DNA of 64,000 nucleotides, taken from contig JAGQNT010000118.1 of assembly GCA_020427965.1 (NCBI GenBank), positions 32,323 to 96,322 of the forward strand, read 5' to 3'. The first letter of the stretch is position 1; each line of letters begins with the position of its first letter. Source of the DNA: Candidatus Saccharimonadota bacterium (GTDB lineage Bacteria; Patescibacteriota; Saccharimonadia; Saccharimonadales; UBA4665). Made by a program: the position numbers and the translations under genes. This document shows, in pieces, positions 33,749 through 42,038 of this stretch. The notes under the pieces are model-generated. The model did not search any database, had not been told where the DNA came from, and was given only the letters and a program-made list of their open reading frames with translations.

Positions 33749-34442
33749 GATTAACTCCTTCTGCAACAAGTTCTGCGCACGCGTCCGCTAATATCGCCAA
33801 CGTGTCGAATGCTTGGCAACCCTGTGGTACGATCGTCTCGGCAATTAACGGCAATTCTGTACAGCCAAGAATGGCCGCATCGCAGCTTTGTGACTGCACG
33901 TACATCGCAATTTGTCGTGCATAGTTACGCGCCGCAACCACATCACCCGCCTTCACCAAATTGATACAACGCGTTACTAATTGCTGCATTACTCTATCTG
34001 GCACGACCACGTCGATACCAAGTTGCTGGCAGATTTGTTGGTACATCTTGCTCTGAATTGTGCCCCGCGTAGCGAGTACACAAACACGACGCGGTTGACC
34101 GGCCAAAACTACTTTCTCAACTTCGGCAGGTAGGCTGATGAAGTGACTCGAAAATGTCTGTAATCTATTGGCGATAGTTGGCACCGAGGCCGTGTTGCAT
34201 GGCAAACAAACAATATCCGCTCCCGCCTGTTCAAGCATTGCCAAATTTCGTTGCATACGCGGCACTGGATCCGATCCCCTACCCAGCAAAAATGCGCTCC
34301 GATCCGGAATAGCGCCATCATTGATACTCACGATGGTCGGAATCGACTGATCCGAACCCGGAAAACGATCTAGTAGCAGCTGCTCAAACTGCACCGTTGC
34401 CCGTGGCCCCATACCACCCAGAATGCCGATTATGGGTCGCAT
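33723..34442 (-). CDS. Aspartate/glutamate racemase family protein
   Basis: The 239-residue protein starts IIGILGGMGPRATVQF, has CLPCNTA near residue 80 (first catalytic Cys) and AILGCTELPLI near 192 (second Cys). These are signatures of cofactor-independent Asp/Glu racemases. Substrate not proven. D-amino acids would serve wall synthesis. It overlaps the upstream gene by 13 bp and the downstream pip by 26 bp, so the three are tightly coupled. Confidence 0.9.
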   Translation of the reverse strand: MRPIIGILGGMGPRATVQFEQLLLDRFPGSDQSIPTIVSINDGAIPDRSAFLLGRGSDPVPRMQRNLAMLEQAGADIVCLPCNTASVPTIANRLQTFSSHFISLPAEVEKVVLAGQPRRVCVLATRGTIQSKMYQQICQQLGIDVVVPDRVMQQLVTRCINLVKAGDVVAARNYARQIAMYVQSQSCDAAILGCTELPLIAETIVPQGCQAFDTLAILADACAELVAEGVNHETRSIHA

Positions 34443-35623
34443 AGCTTTGCCTTTTGTCTAGCGTCCTTTATGACAGCTCGAAACTTTTTAAGCGTGGAGA
34501 GAGGCAGTTCGATATTCTGCGGCGCCACATATAGTCCGCCTCGTATGACATCGTACTGACTGACAAAATCTGGTCTCTTAGGTTGCACGAACAGCTCAGG
34601 AAGGCAGCTTGATGCGTCAACGATTGCCGCCTGATCTATTGCCCGCCTCTGCCCAATATGCGCCAACAACGCAGCACGCTGCTGGCTATTGCCACGGTCT
34701 ACCCCAGTAAAGAATGCTCGACGCTCCTCGGCGAGCACCACTTCATTTGCCTGAGCTTGTTCTATGGAAGCCATTAACCCATCTAGTTTTGACTGCCGAT
34801 CTGCAGTGGTCGCAAACAGCGCTGGTGTACCGGCCACTAGGTCTACCGTCACAACCGGAGGCAAAATGTTTCGGAATTGCGGTTTGCTACTGACCAGACT
34901 GAACAGCTGCTCTACTCTGTCACGTTCGGGTGTTTTTTGCTGCTGCTTGCCGGCACCGTCCGACAGGTATACAACCATGTCCGGCCCAGATATGTGGTAC
35001 TGTCGATCACGTTCGCTTTTGAGCGTTTCGATGATGAAATTCGCTACGATATCAACCTCGTTCGGTATCAAAACAGTTGATTTTTCAGCCCTGGGATCGT
35101 CTGCTAACTGCATGACTCCAAAGGCCCTCACCATGTCAGCAGCACCAAGGACCTGTTGTGTGCGGCCATCCGGCTGAACGATACGCTTGAACAGCTCCGG
35201 CATAGCGGCGGCCGCAACGCTAATCACATCACCAACTATCGTTTCGTGTTGCCTGACATACTCAGTGTTGGTAAAAACATCAGCTTCGGGTATTGCTCGC
35301 TTCAAATTGGCAATGTGAAACTCGTCTAACCACGCATCGTCCACTCGATCCGTAGTTGCTCGACAAACCAGCTTACCTGCCTCTGACGCCACCGTCGTGT
35401 TGCCCGTTTGCTCCATGGTTAGCTCAGGAAAGTAGTTTTTATCCACGCCAGTTACATTGTGGTCAACAAGTAGTAGTGGCAAGCCCAGTTGCGCAATAGT
35501 CAGGTTGTACGGTGCCAAGTTGCCAACGTGAGCCGAACGAAGCACACTAAAACCTTCCTGGCGTCGCACCGCTAGCTCTGCCAGGCTTATTTCGTCAGTA
35601 ATGTTGATCTGTAGTTCGCTCAT
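34430..35623 (-). CDS. Hypothetical protein, first gene of attenuator operon
   Basis: The 397-residue soluble-looking alpha/beta protein was not recognised. It contains QLGLPLLLVDHNVTGV near 46 and Asp/Arg-rich helices, with no signal or membrane helix. A CAAGGAAAC ribosome site precedes the ATG. It lies downstream of the leader peptide and terminator at 35660-35800 and overlaps the racemase gene, so it probably acts in the same peptide/amino-acid process, which is inference from context. Confidence 0.65.
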   Translation of the reverse strand: MSELQINITDEISLAELAVRRQEGFSVLRSAHVGNLAPYNLTIAQLGLPLLLVDHNVTGVDKNYFPELTMEQTGNTTVASEAGKLVCRATTDRVDDAWLDEFHIANLKRAIPEADVFTNTEYVRQHETIVGDVISVAAAAMPELFKRIVQPDGRTQQVLGAADMVRAFGVMQLADDPRAEKSTVLIPNEVDIVANFIIETLKSERDRQYHISGPDMVVYLSDGAGKQQQKTPERDRVEQLFSLVSSKPQFRNILPPVVTVDLVAGTPALFATTADRQSKLDGLMASIEQAQANEVVLAEERRAFFTGVDRGNSQQRAALLAHIGQRRAIDQAAIVDASSCLPELFVQPKRPDFVSQYDVIRGGLYVAPQNIELPLSTLKKFRAVIKDARQKAKLCDP

Positions 35624-35659
35624 GATGTTTCCTTGATTTGATAGTTAGGGTTGGTGGCA

Positions 35660-35692
35660 ATAAAAAAACCGCCTTTTGGTGTAGGCGGCTTA
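35660..35692 (-). terminator. Attenuator terminator
   Basis: Minus strand AAGCCGCCT (35691-35683) and AGGCGGT (35674-35668) form the stem, followed by a run of T. The same 5' arm can pair instead with AGGCGGCTT inside the leader peptide frame (35754-35746), giving an antiterminator. Confidence 0.8.
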
Positions 35693-35713
35693 GTGGTTAC
35701 GAGTTAAGTGTAT

Positions 35714-35800
35714 TTACGTTTGACGCATTAGGGTATAACCAACAAAAGCCGCCTGCAGACGGTGATAGCGGTGCCAAAACGTGTTTAGTTGGTTAATCAT
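35714..35800 (-). CDS. Leader peptide of attenuator
   Basis: A 28-residue frame starts with ATG 8 nt after a TATCAA box and ends with TAA 22 nt before the terminator stem. Residues 8-13 are Phe-Trp-His-Arg-Tyr-His, a run suited to ribosome stalling. Its codons 2-4 (TTAACCAAC, 35796-35788) can pair with GTTGGTTA (35743-35736), and codons near 16-19 carry the antiterminator strand. This is the layout of classical amino-acid attenuation. Which amino acid is sensed is unknown. Confidence 0.6.
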   Translation of the reverse strand: MINQLNTFWHRYHRLQAAFVGYTLMRQT

Positions 35801-35839
35801 GAGAACTATTGATAACACACTATCCTACTCAGCGCAAGC

Positions 35840-36295
35840 TTATTGTTCGGTTCGGTGGAGGAAAAAGTCCACCCAAGCTTGCAGATTTTTTTGATACGTA
35901 GGTAGCTTGTCGGTGGCTTGCTTTACTTCGCTCGCAGCCTTTGGTGGTCTTACGGTGTATTTCAGGGCAACCTCTTTTGGAACTATTAATTCTTTCTCGC
36001 CCGGGAGCGCCAGGCCAAAATTCTGCCGAGCGGCCAGTTCTAGGTACTGCTTCGTTTGCAGATACTCATTTTCTAGTTTGGCATTGGAGTTTTCCAGCTC
36101 GGCCACGTCGTTCTCTTGTTGCAAGCGCGAGATTTCCTGCTGCAAGTGATAGTTAGTCTCTATAGACTTCACGCCGCTCCAACTAATGAGCAGTACGACC
36201 ACGCCAAAAACTACCAACCCGGCCACGCGAATATCGCGCAGTTCGTAGACATACGGGTAGTATTTTTTAAACAATCGCTGTAGTTTTTGTATCAT
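35840..36295 (-). CDS. FtsB/DivIC-like septum formation protein
   Basis: The 151-residue protein has a short basic cytoplasmic start, one transmembrane segment (about 24-43) and a coiled coil (about 48-85) with heptads of Leu/Asn. The later segment YLELAARQNFGLALPGEKELIV is typical of FtsB/DivIC proteins. Such proteins join FtsL in the divisome. The start is the ATG before IQKLQRLF, and an earlier one is less likely. Divergent from tRNA-Ile2. Confidence 0.8.
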   Translation of the reverse strand: MIQKLQRLFKKYYPYVYELRDIRVAGLVVFGVVVLLISWSGVKSIETNYHLQQEISRLQQENDVAELENSNAKLENEYLQTKQYLELAARQNFGLALPGEKELIVPKEVALKYTVRPPKAASEVKQATDKLPTYQKNLQAWVDFFLHRTEQ

Positions 36296-36373
36296 AGCGC
36301 TACAAACAGTATATAACCTTAGCCAAGTTTGATACACTTATCTCTGTTAAACAATGTTTGACTGTACGTATCG

Positions 36374-36449
36374 GGGGGTGTAGCTCAGTGGTTAGAGCAG
36401 AGGACTCATAATCCTTTGGTCGTTGGTTCAAGTCCAACCACCCCCACCA
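36374..36449 (+). tRNA. tRNA-Ile2(CAT), TilS substrate
   Basis: A 76-nt cloverleaf with acceptor GGGGGTG/CACCCCC, anticodon loop CTCATAA, T-loop TTCAAGT and encoded CCA. The body pattern (AGTGGTTAGAGCAGAGGACTCATAATCC, then TTGGTCG) follows tRNA-Ile2 rather than tRNA-Met, so C34 should become lysidine. Promoter TACACT (36333-36338) is followed by TATCTCTGTTAAA. The defence genes begin 215 nt downstream. Confidence 0.88.
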
Positions 36450-36664
36450 ACATAGGATTTTTGGCTGCCCTTTCTTATTTCGGATAAGCCCAAGCTGAAA
36501 CCTGATTGCGACGCCATATGTAGCGGTGTCAGGATTTGCCATATAGCCTGATAATAGCCTGTTTTTACCAATACGTCATACAGCCTTATCTGTTGAAATG
36601 TGCTAACATAACCATTATGAGGGGTAACCAAAAGCATTATCCACTTCAAAGGTCGAAACAAAAA

Positions 36665-37273
36665 ATGAACCCGGCTAAAACCACAGATAAAACAATACGA
36701 GCTGCGCTAGTTGATAAGCTGCATGATGAACACGCACGCGACCCTAAGGTCAGGATTATCAATGAGCTGGGCATAAACCACGGTTCAATACGGGCAGACA
36801 TCGCGGTCATTAACGGCGTGATGCATGCTTACGAGATAAAGAGCGACCTGGACACGCTAAAGCGGCTACACGGGCAAGCTGAAGCGTACAACGAGGTATT
36901 TGATAAAGTAACAATAGTTACGGGAGCCGATCATCTTTACGATGTGATTGAGTCTGTACCGGACTGGTGGGGTATAACAATAGCCAGGCTTGATAACGAC
37001 GGCAAACTGCACCTGCTTTCTGTCCGAAACGCCGAGAATAACACATCCAAAAATAGCATTTCGATTGCAAGGCTGCTTTGGCGGGATGAAGCACTGGCGA
37101 TACTAGAAGGTATTGGCGAGGCCAGGGGCTTACGCTCTAAAACAAGAGGTCAAATATATCAAAAGCTGGCATCTTCTGTCGAGTTAGATTCACTCTGTAC
37201 AAAGGTCAGAGAGACGCTTTTTCACCGTGGCGCTTGGAGAGCTGATCAACCGCTACTGATACATGGTGATTGA
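36665..37273 (+). CDS. sce7726-family protein (PD-(D/E)XK nuclease-like)
   Basis: The 202-residue protein shows the family pattern: ELGINHGSIRADIAVINGVMHAYEIKSDLDTL, where Asp and the Glu-x-Lys look like a PD-(D/E)XK nuclease core (residues about 39-62), followed by a GQAEAYN segment and TIVTGADH. Such genes occur with Beta-family genes in defence or accessory islands. The start may be this ATG or one at 36617. Its 3' end overlaps the convergent Beta-family gene by 68 bp. Confidence 0.8.
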   Translation: MNPAKTTDKTIRAALVDKLHDEHARDPKVRIINELGINHGSIRADIAVINGVMHAYEIKSDLDTLKRLHGQAEAYNEVFDKVTIVTGADHLYDVIESVPDWWGITIARLDNDGKLHLLSVRNAENNTSKNSISIARLLWRDEALAILEGIGEARGLRSKTRGQIYQKLASSVELDSLCTKVRETLFHRGAWRADQPLLIHGD

Positions 37274-38354
37274 TCCCTACTTTTATCCAGGTTTCTGCAT
37301 TACCAGTTCCCTTGGCTTTCTCTGGAGTTTCTTTAAGTATTTTTAGATACTCAGGAAGGTAGTTGCCTCTCTCGAGAATGAAAGCGTCGGCCCAGCTAAA
37401 AGCCTCACCATAATATATATCTTTTAGATCCTTGAGGATGTTTGCATGAGCAAGGTATTGCTCGTTCTTCAGCTTTTGACCTTTCATGATGTACCAGTTC
37501 AAATCTACTGTATACTTCAGGCTCACCGTTGGATGATGCTTTAGTGCAGCCTCGTCATAGACGGGGTGACGTATTGTGTAATCAGCGTATATTGGAATTC
37601 GCTTTATACCCTCAAGACCAGCCAACCTATTCCAGTTTTTCCAGTCAGATCTTTCAATGTAGTTTTCTTCGTCAGTCCTGCACTTTCCGAGATCAGAAGG
37701 AAACGCACCACTTGCCATAATAAACGAACGGAAGTCCTTTAGTTTGGCTAGCGACTGTGCGTTGCGAGCATAGGTAACGTAAGGTAATGTGTCGGTGGTT
37801 TCTTTCAAGTCAACAACAAGATCAATCACTGAATAATCGACCTTGTACTTTGATACAAAGCTCGCAATTTTACCGTCGAGTAGAGCAACCGTATCCTTAT
37901 CTTTTACGTCCGAGATTGTAACTCTAATACATACCCCATTCTTGAACGAACTCTGCAAAGAGGATATTAGCTGCAGGTAGGAGTCATCATCACTCAAATT
38001 TATTACCGGAACTATCGCCAAGTTCATATCATTAGCGGTAGAAATGATCTCGTTTACGCTATATACCTTTATGCTATCCGGGTAGACGAGACTAAAGTCT
38101 ACAAACATTGGATGATCGCCCCAAGCATCTTTTAATTGTTTGGCTGTTGCAACCACAGTTTCAGCGAGTTCCGTATCACGGCGTGATACATACTCGTCGT
38201 ACTCCTCGATCTCTTGCATCTCTTTTGGCGCCGGTAAGACCACCTCAATTAGGGGCATGACCGATTTTTTTACCTGATCAGTCAGCTCAGTTAGCGCACC
38301 TTGTTCGGCTCGCTTCCATTTTAGAATAGGGACGTATTTGATCTTATCGTTCAT
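37206..38354 (-). CDS. Beta-family protein (T4 beta-protein-like)
   Basis: The 382-residue protein starts KIKYVPILKWKRAEQGAL, typical of the Beta family. It has a TIM-barrel-like series of strands (FVDFSLVY, AIVPVINLS, SVIDLVVDLK, RSFIMASGAFP). Its partner in other genomes is often an sce7726-like gene, as here. Role unproven, with proposed links to defence. The chosen ATG overlaps the end of the HigA-like gene by 11 bp, so it is in one operon with the toxin-antitoxin pair. Confidence 0.8.
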   Translation of the reverse strand: MNDKIKYVPILKWKRAEQGALTELTDQVKKSVMPLIEVVLPAPKEMQEIEEYDEYVSRRDTELAETVVATAKQLKDAWGDHPMFVDFSLVYPDSIKVYSVNEIISTANDMNLAIVPVINLSDDDSYLQLISSLQSSFKNGVCIRVTISDVKDKDTVALLDGKIASFVSKYKVDYSVIDLVVDLKETTDTLPYVTYARNAQSLAKLKDFRSFIMASGAFPSDLGKCRTDEENYIERSDWKNWNRLAGLEGIKRIPIYADYTIRHPVYDEAALKHHPTVSLKYTVDLNWYIMKGQKLKNEQYLAHANILKDLKDIYYGEAFSWADAFILERGNYLPEYLKILKETPEKAKGTGNAETWIKVGINHHVSVAVDQLSKRHGEKASL

Positions 38355-39549
38355 AGTGCGGAAAGAGATTGCGAATTTTGTAATTCGATACAACTTTATT
38401 TAAATATGCCCAGCTTCCGGTCTCATACCGTATTTTTCCTGCGACAATTGCTATATGGATATCAAGGTCACGCGCTAGACTTGCTGCTGCCATAGGACTC
38501 GGCACTATTCGTGCAGGGCTAATCTCCCATTTACTAGAAGTTACTAAGGCTTCACTAGCAAGATGATCTGCCTCGCTTTCTTTTGAGCCGATCTGTAGGC
38601 CTTTGACCTCGTCGAGTTCATCGTAGAATACGTCTATCTCGTCATTATCAAAGTGAAGTGCAATGTGCGCCAGTTCGTGCATCAATGTAAACCAGAAGTT
38701 GTCGAGTCTATCAAGCCTTAGGGTTAGTCCAATAACAGGGTTACGAGCATTCAACAGAACTGCAGCACCATCTAGTCTCGTCTTTGGGAGTTCAGCTTCA
38801 ATGACGGTAATGATTCCTATTCTTTTTAGCTCATCAACAGCTAAGAGCGGCCCATTCTCCTTAGTGCTTAGTTTTGCTAGTTCCTGCATCTTTTCTAGGC
38901 TTAATGAGCCGGCTTTATATGCCGCTACATCATCAAAATCTGACGCTTTTGACAGGATAAAGTTCAGCCATGCATTGAGGGCATTTCTGTCAGTCGTCGG
39001 AGCTGATCTGTAGTTGGCTTGGCGCAAAAGAGCTGGAGCCAATGTGGATTCACGATTAAAAAATGCCTGGAGCGTACTTACCTTGTCAGAAAAATCGGAG
39101 CCAAGGCTAGCGAAGTAGCCTCGCGTTTCCATGATTTCGTAGAGTTTCTTGTCCCATTTGGAGTAGGTGCTTTCAGGGGAGTCTTCAATCGGCTTTATTA
39201 GAGATTCTGCAGGGATTTGAAGACCTTGCTCGAGCGCACGGATCATTTCAACAGTTAGTCCGCGTTTTCCTGATAAGATCTCGGAGACCCGACTTTTACT
39301 GCCGATGAAAGGCACTAAGTCTACAGGTCGCAGGTCAAGTTGATCCATGCGAAATTTGATCGCTTCAACGGCAGTTGGCGCTTCAATAGGGAAGTTAGTG
39401 GCTTCGTAACTCTCAATAAGCGTTGATAGTATTTGAAGTTGTTCGCCTCGCTCCGTATTTGGATCGGGATCGGCAATAAGAAGATCTTGGAGCAGCTCAA
39501 GAGACTGCTTGTAGTCTTCTTCGTTTCGGATGGCTTTAATTCTGTTCAT
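38344..39549 (-). CDS. HigA-type antitoxin fused to ImmA/IrrE-like metallopeptidase
   Basis: The 401-residue protein begins IKAIRNEEDYKQSLELLQ, like HigA. It has a Cro/XRE helix-turn-helix near residues 66-120 (MDQLDLRPVDLVPFIGSKSRVSEILSGKR) and then a long C-terminal ImmA/IrrE-like peptidase domain with HELAHIALHF near 290, whose HExxH would bind zinc. The fusion of antitoxin and protease could allow self-cleavage and toxin release, which is inference. The ATG is 8 nt downstream of the higB stop. Confidence 0.85.
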   Translation of the reverse strand: MNRIKAIRNEEDYKQSLELLQDLLIADPDPNTERGEQLQILSTLIESYEATNFPIEAPTAVEAIKFRMDQLDLRPVDLVPFIGSKSRVSEILSGKRGLTVEMIRALEQGLQIPAESLIKPIEDSPESTYSKWDKKLYEIMETRGYFASLGSDFSDKVSTLQAFFNRESTLAPALLRQANYRSAPTTDRNALNAWLNFILSKASDFDDVAAYKAGSLSLEKMQELAKLSTKENGPLLAVDELKRIGIITVIEAELPKTRLDGAAVLLNARNPVIGLTLRLDRLDNFWFTLMHELAHIALHFDNDEIDVFYDELDEVKGLQIGSKESEADHLASEALVTSSKWEISPARIVPSPMAAASLARDLDIHIAIVAGKIRYETGSWAYLNKVVSNYKIRNLFPHYER

Positions 39550-39557
39550 AATAATTC

Positions 39558-39845
39558 CTACCCTATATCCCATTTATCGTACTGAGCATGCGTTCCGATC
39601 TTCCGAACCATCGCTATCTGATTCTTGAAGCTGATGGTTAACCACAACCGAAACCTGTTACCCACAACCTTAAAAACAATGTTCTCCCCGTTTATTACCT
39701 TTGCTTTTGGATAGCGCTGCTTCAGCTCCAGCGGGCTCGACCACTTTGCCTGGCGCACCTCTTTAACCAAGGCCGTCAGGTGAGGCTCTGCTTCTGGATA
39801 CATCAATCCAAATTCTGTAATAGGCTTAATGTTTAATAACTTCAT
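39558..39845 (-). CDS. higB: HigB-type toxin (RelE superfamily)
   Basis: The 95-residue protein matches the HigB_toxin family: a helix at about 20-45, then strands with NIVFKVVGNRFRLWLTISFKNQIAMVRKIGTHAQYDKW. HigB proteins cut mRNA at the ribosome. The start is the ATG 19 nt below an operator-like palindrome, and the longer frame upstream runs through the operator. It is followed by the HigA-peptidase gene, the toxin-first order typical of hig loci. Confidence 0.9.
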   Translation of the reverse strand: MKLLNIKPITEFGLMYPEAEPHLTALVKEVRQAKWSSPLELKQRYPKAKVINGENIVFKVVGNRFRLWLTISFKNQIAMVRKIGTHAQYDKWDIG

Positions 39846-39866
39846 CAGGTATCCAGGGATTATTAA

Positions 39867-39885
39867 AGTTCCCATATATGGAACT
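39867..39885. promoter_or_regulatory. Operator-like palindrome of hig operon
   Basis: AGTTCC-CATATATG-GAACT overlaps the minus-strand -10-like TATAGT just upstream of higB. This is a fitting site for autorepression by the helix-turn-helix antitoxin. Confidence 0.6.
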
Positions 39886-40067
39886 ATACTCGCATTGTAA
39901 CGCCTGGTCAAGCATCATCTGCAGCTTGCCGGTACAGTCAGCGGTTCAAAGCAAGCCCCTTAGATACCGGTAGGTGGTACTATCTTAGTAGCGGTTACGA
40001 TCTGGTACATGCCTATCAGTTCGGCCTTGATGCGATTCCATTGCGTCAAACCCGCTTCCACCAAATT

Positions 40068-40089
40068 GTCGCCGTGTAGGCGGCTTTTT
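40068..40089 (+). terminator. Hairpin with T run at permease end
   Basis: GTCGCC-GTGTA-GGCGGC followed by TTTTT on the plus strand, ending within the ABC permease stop codon. No plus-strand gene was found in 39900-40067. Confidence 0.5.
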
Positions 40090-40834
40090 AGTTGGCGTCG
40101 CGTTTGAGGAAGAAGAACCAGGTCAGCAGAAACCCGCCCACCACATAGATTCCAACTGTCAGGGCTGCGGTAGTGTAGCTAACCGCGCCCTCCCCTGGTG
40201 TATTAACACCCAGCAGTGCGTTCAGTGAACCAAACGGAAGGTAGATCGCATTTTCTTTCAAGATTAATCCGAGTAGCGACTCAACGGTGCTTGGAATGAA
40301 GAACAGGGCTGCCAGCGCCCCAACCTGAATTCGGATAGCCATAGCTAGAATAAAGCCATAGGCACTCATAGCTACACCGGCCAGGACCGAACGCCAAGCC
40401 AGACTGTAGACATCGTAGACTTGGACGCCGAGATGTCGGTGATTGAGATTAATTGCCAAGACCGAAAGTAACGGTGACAACAACGCGTAAAAGGCAATCG
40501 CCACCGCCGTAAACACCATGACTGCGATGAACTTGGCAAAAAAGACTTTGGTTCTGCTATTGGACGCGGTTAGGGTGTAGGTGACGGTGTTATAACGATA
40601 TTCATGCGTTACTGCCAGGATAGCGACGATGGCAATGAGTAGACTAACGACATTGACGGCGGACACCACTTGGCTGGCTAGAAAGTTATCACTAGTAAGG
40701 TCAATGGCGTTTATTTTCCAGCCGGGCACGTAAAAGGCAAAGATGAATTCTAGGCCTAAAGCAATCAGCAAAATAACGTAGGTAGAGCGAATCGTGAGCA
40801 GTTTGCGGAATTCGGACCTCAGGGCAGCTATCAT
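40088..40834 (-). CDS. ABC-2 type permease
   Basis: The 248-residue protein has six hydrophobic segments and the ABC-2 pattern (EFRKLLTIRSTYVILLIA at the start, THEYRYNTVTYTLTASNSRTKVFFAK after helix 2). It forms an exporter with the ATPase encoded directly upstream, overlapping it by 4 bp. Substrate (lipid, peptide or drug) unknown. Confidence 0.88.
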   Translation of the reverse strand: MIAALRSEFRKLLTIRSTYVILLIALGLEFIFAFYVPGWKINAIDLTSDNFLASQVVSAVNVVSLLIAIVAILAVTHEYRYNTVTYTLTASNSRTKVFFAKFIAVMVFTAVAIAFYALLSPLLSVLAINLNHRHLGVQVYDVYSLAWRSVLAGVAMSAYGFILAMAIRIQVGALAALFFIPSTVESLLGLILKENAIYLPFGSLNALLGVNTPGEGAVSYTTAALTVGIYVVGGFLLTWFFFLKRDAN

Positions 40835-41742
40835 TTTGCCTTCCCCTTCCCGGCCGTGTACTCTTCGGAGCCTTCAGTTAGATCTAGGAAGACGTCTTCC
40901 AGCGAGGCGTTGTGGGCAGATAATTCGTACAGCGGCACGCCTTTGGCAAAGGCTAATTTTCCGACAATGTCGGTTGATACACCCGCCACGCGCAGACCGC
41001 CGTCCGCTTTGGTAACTGTGGCCTTCTTCTCGGCCAAGGCCTGCTCTAACACCTGGAGTTTTGGTGAGCGTACGAACACCCCGGAGCGCTTGTTGCCTGC
41101 CACTAACTCCGCAATCGACGTGTCGGCGATCAACTTACCGCGCCCAATAACCACCACGTTGTCAGCCATTTGCGAGATTTCACTCAACAGATGTGATGAC
41201 ACAAACACGGCATTTCCCTTGTCAGCGTAGTCCTTTAGAAAATCACGCAGCCAGGCAATCCCTTCGGGATCCAGTCCATTGGCGGGTTCGTCGAGAATTA
41301 AGTATTTCGGTTCACCCAAAATCGCCGCGGCAATACCCAATCGCTGACTCATGCCCAGACTAAATTTGCCCGGCTTTTTCTTGGCAACATCTTTGAGGCC
41401 GACTATCTCTAGCACTTCATCGACGCGCGACAATGGTACGCCGCCAGCTTCAGCCAGAATTTTCAGGTGATTGCGGGGTGACCGCGTTGGGTGAAATGCC
41501 TTGGCCTCTAGCAAAATACCGACCGTTTTGGCTGGTTGCCGCTGCTCGGTCAGTGGGTGGCCATCGAATATCGTTTTACCACCACCATTATCTAAACCCA
41601 ACATCAGACGCATAGTAGTCGACTTGCCTGCGCCGTTCGGGCCCAAAAAACCAGTTACCTTGCCGTTTTCAACCTTGAAAGAAACATCATCAACCGCAAC
41701 CTTTTTACGATACTTTTTGGTGAGGTTGCTGGCAATAATCAT
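40831..41742 (-). CDS. ABC transporter ATP-binding protein (ABC-2 exporter)
   Basis: The 303-residue protein has Walker A GPNGAGKST near 34-42, the signature FSLGMSQRLGIAAAIL near 130, Walker B YLILDEPANGLDPEG near 150 and the His switch FVSSHLL near 185. The DrrA-like C-terminal extension is present. It energises the permease at 40088. A TATACT box lies 10 nt before the ATG. Confidence 0.95.
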   Translation of the reverse strand: MIIASNLTKKYRKKVAVDDVSFKVENGKVTGFLGPNGAGKSTTMRLMLGLDNGGGKTIFDGHPLTEQRQPAKTVGILLEAKAFHPTRSPRNHLKILAEAGGVPLSRVDEVLEIVGLKDVAKKKPGKFSLGMSQRLGIAAAILGEPKYLILDEPANGLDPEGIAWLRDFLKDYADKGNAVFVSSHLLSEISQMADNVVVIGRGKLIADTSIAELVAGNKRSGVFVRSPKLQVLEQALAEKKATVTKADGGLRVAGVSTDIVGKLAFAKGVPLYELSAHNASLEDVFLDLTEGSEEYTAGKGKAK

Positions 41743-41815
41743 CGGTGAGATCAGTATACCACCCCTAGAGAAGGGCGACGAGCTGGTTTATAAATGTGAG
41801 GGAGTATCGAGTATG

Positions 41816-41947
41816 CTACATTGATGGTTTTTTGTGGAGCTTCTTCAGTCGCTTCTGCGTATCCTGCATTATCCGTTGTAAATCTTGTGCTTGCTTGTCT
41901 GCTACGCTTTGCATGAGGTCAATTCCTTTGACCGATTCTTGCGACAT
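41816..41947 (-). CDS. 43-residue coiled-coil-like small protein
   Basis: The minus-strand frame starts with ATG preceded by AAAAGGAGGCGAAG, a strong ribosome site. It encodes a Gln/Lys-rich helix (about residues 5-40). No relatives were recognised. It stands alone between dus and the ABC genes. The clear ribosome site is the main support. Confidence 0.6.
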   Translation of the reverse strand: MSQESVKGIDLMQSVADKQAQDLQRIMQDTQKRLKKLHKKPSM

Positions 41948-42038
41948 CTTCGCCTCCTTTTGCCATACGGGCCTGTTTGTTAACGTAGGTCATAGTAAGC
42001 CTGTCAAATTTGTATTTCAGCAAGATTTCTTACAACGC

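Noticed and set aside
36300..36542. 80-codon frame across tRNA-Ile2 (WLDLNQRPKDYE...)
   Set aside because: Same tRNA-antisense artefact.
39960..40061. 33-codon frame behind the ABC permease starting with GTG
   Set aside because: It reads like a plausible protein tail but has no ribosome site or upstream body; at best a remnant.
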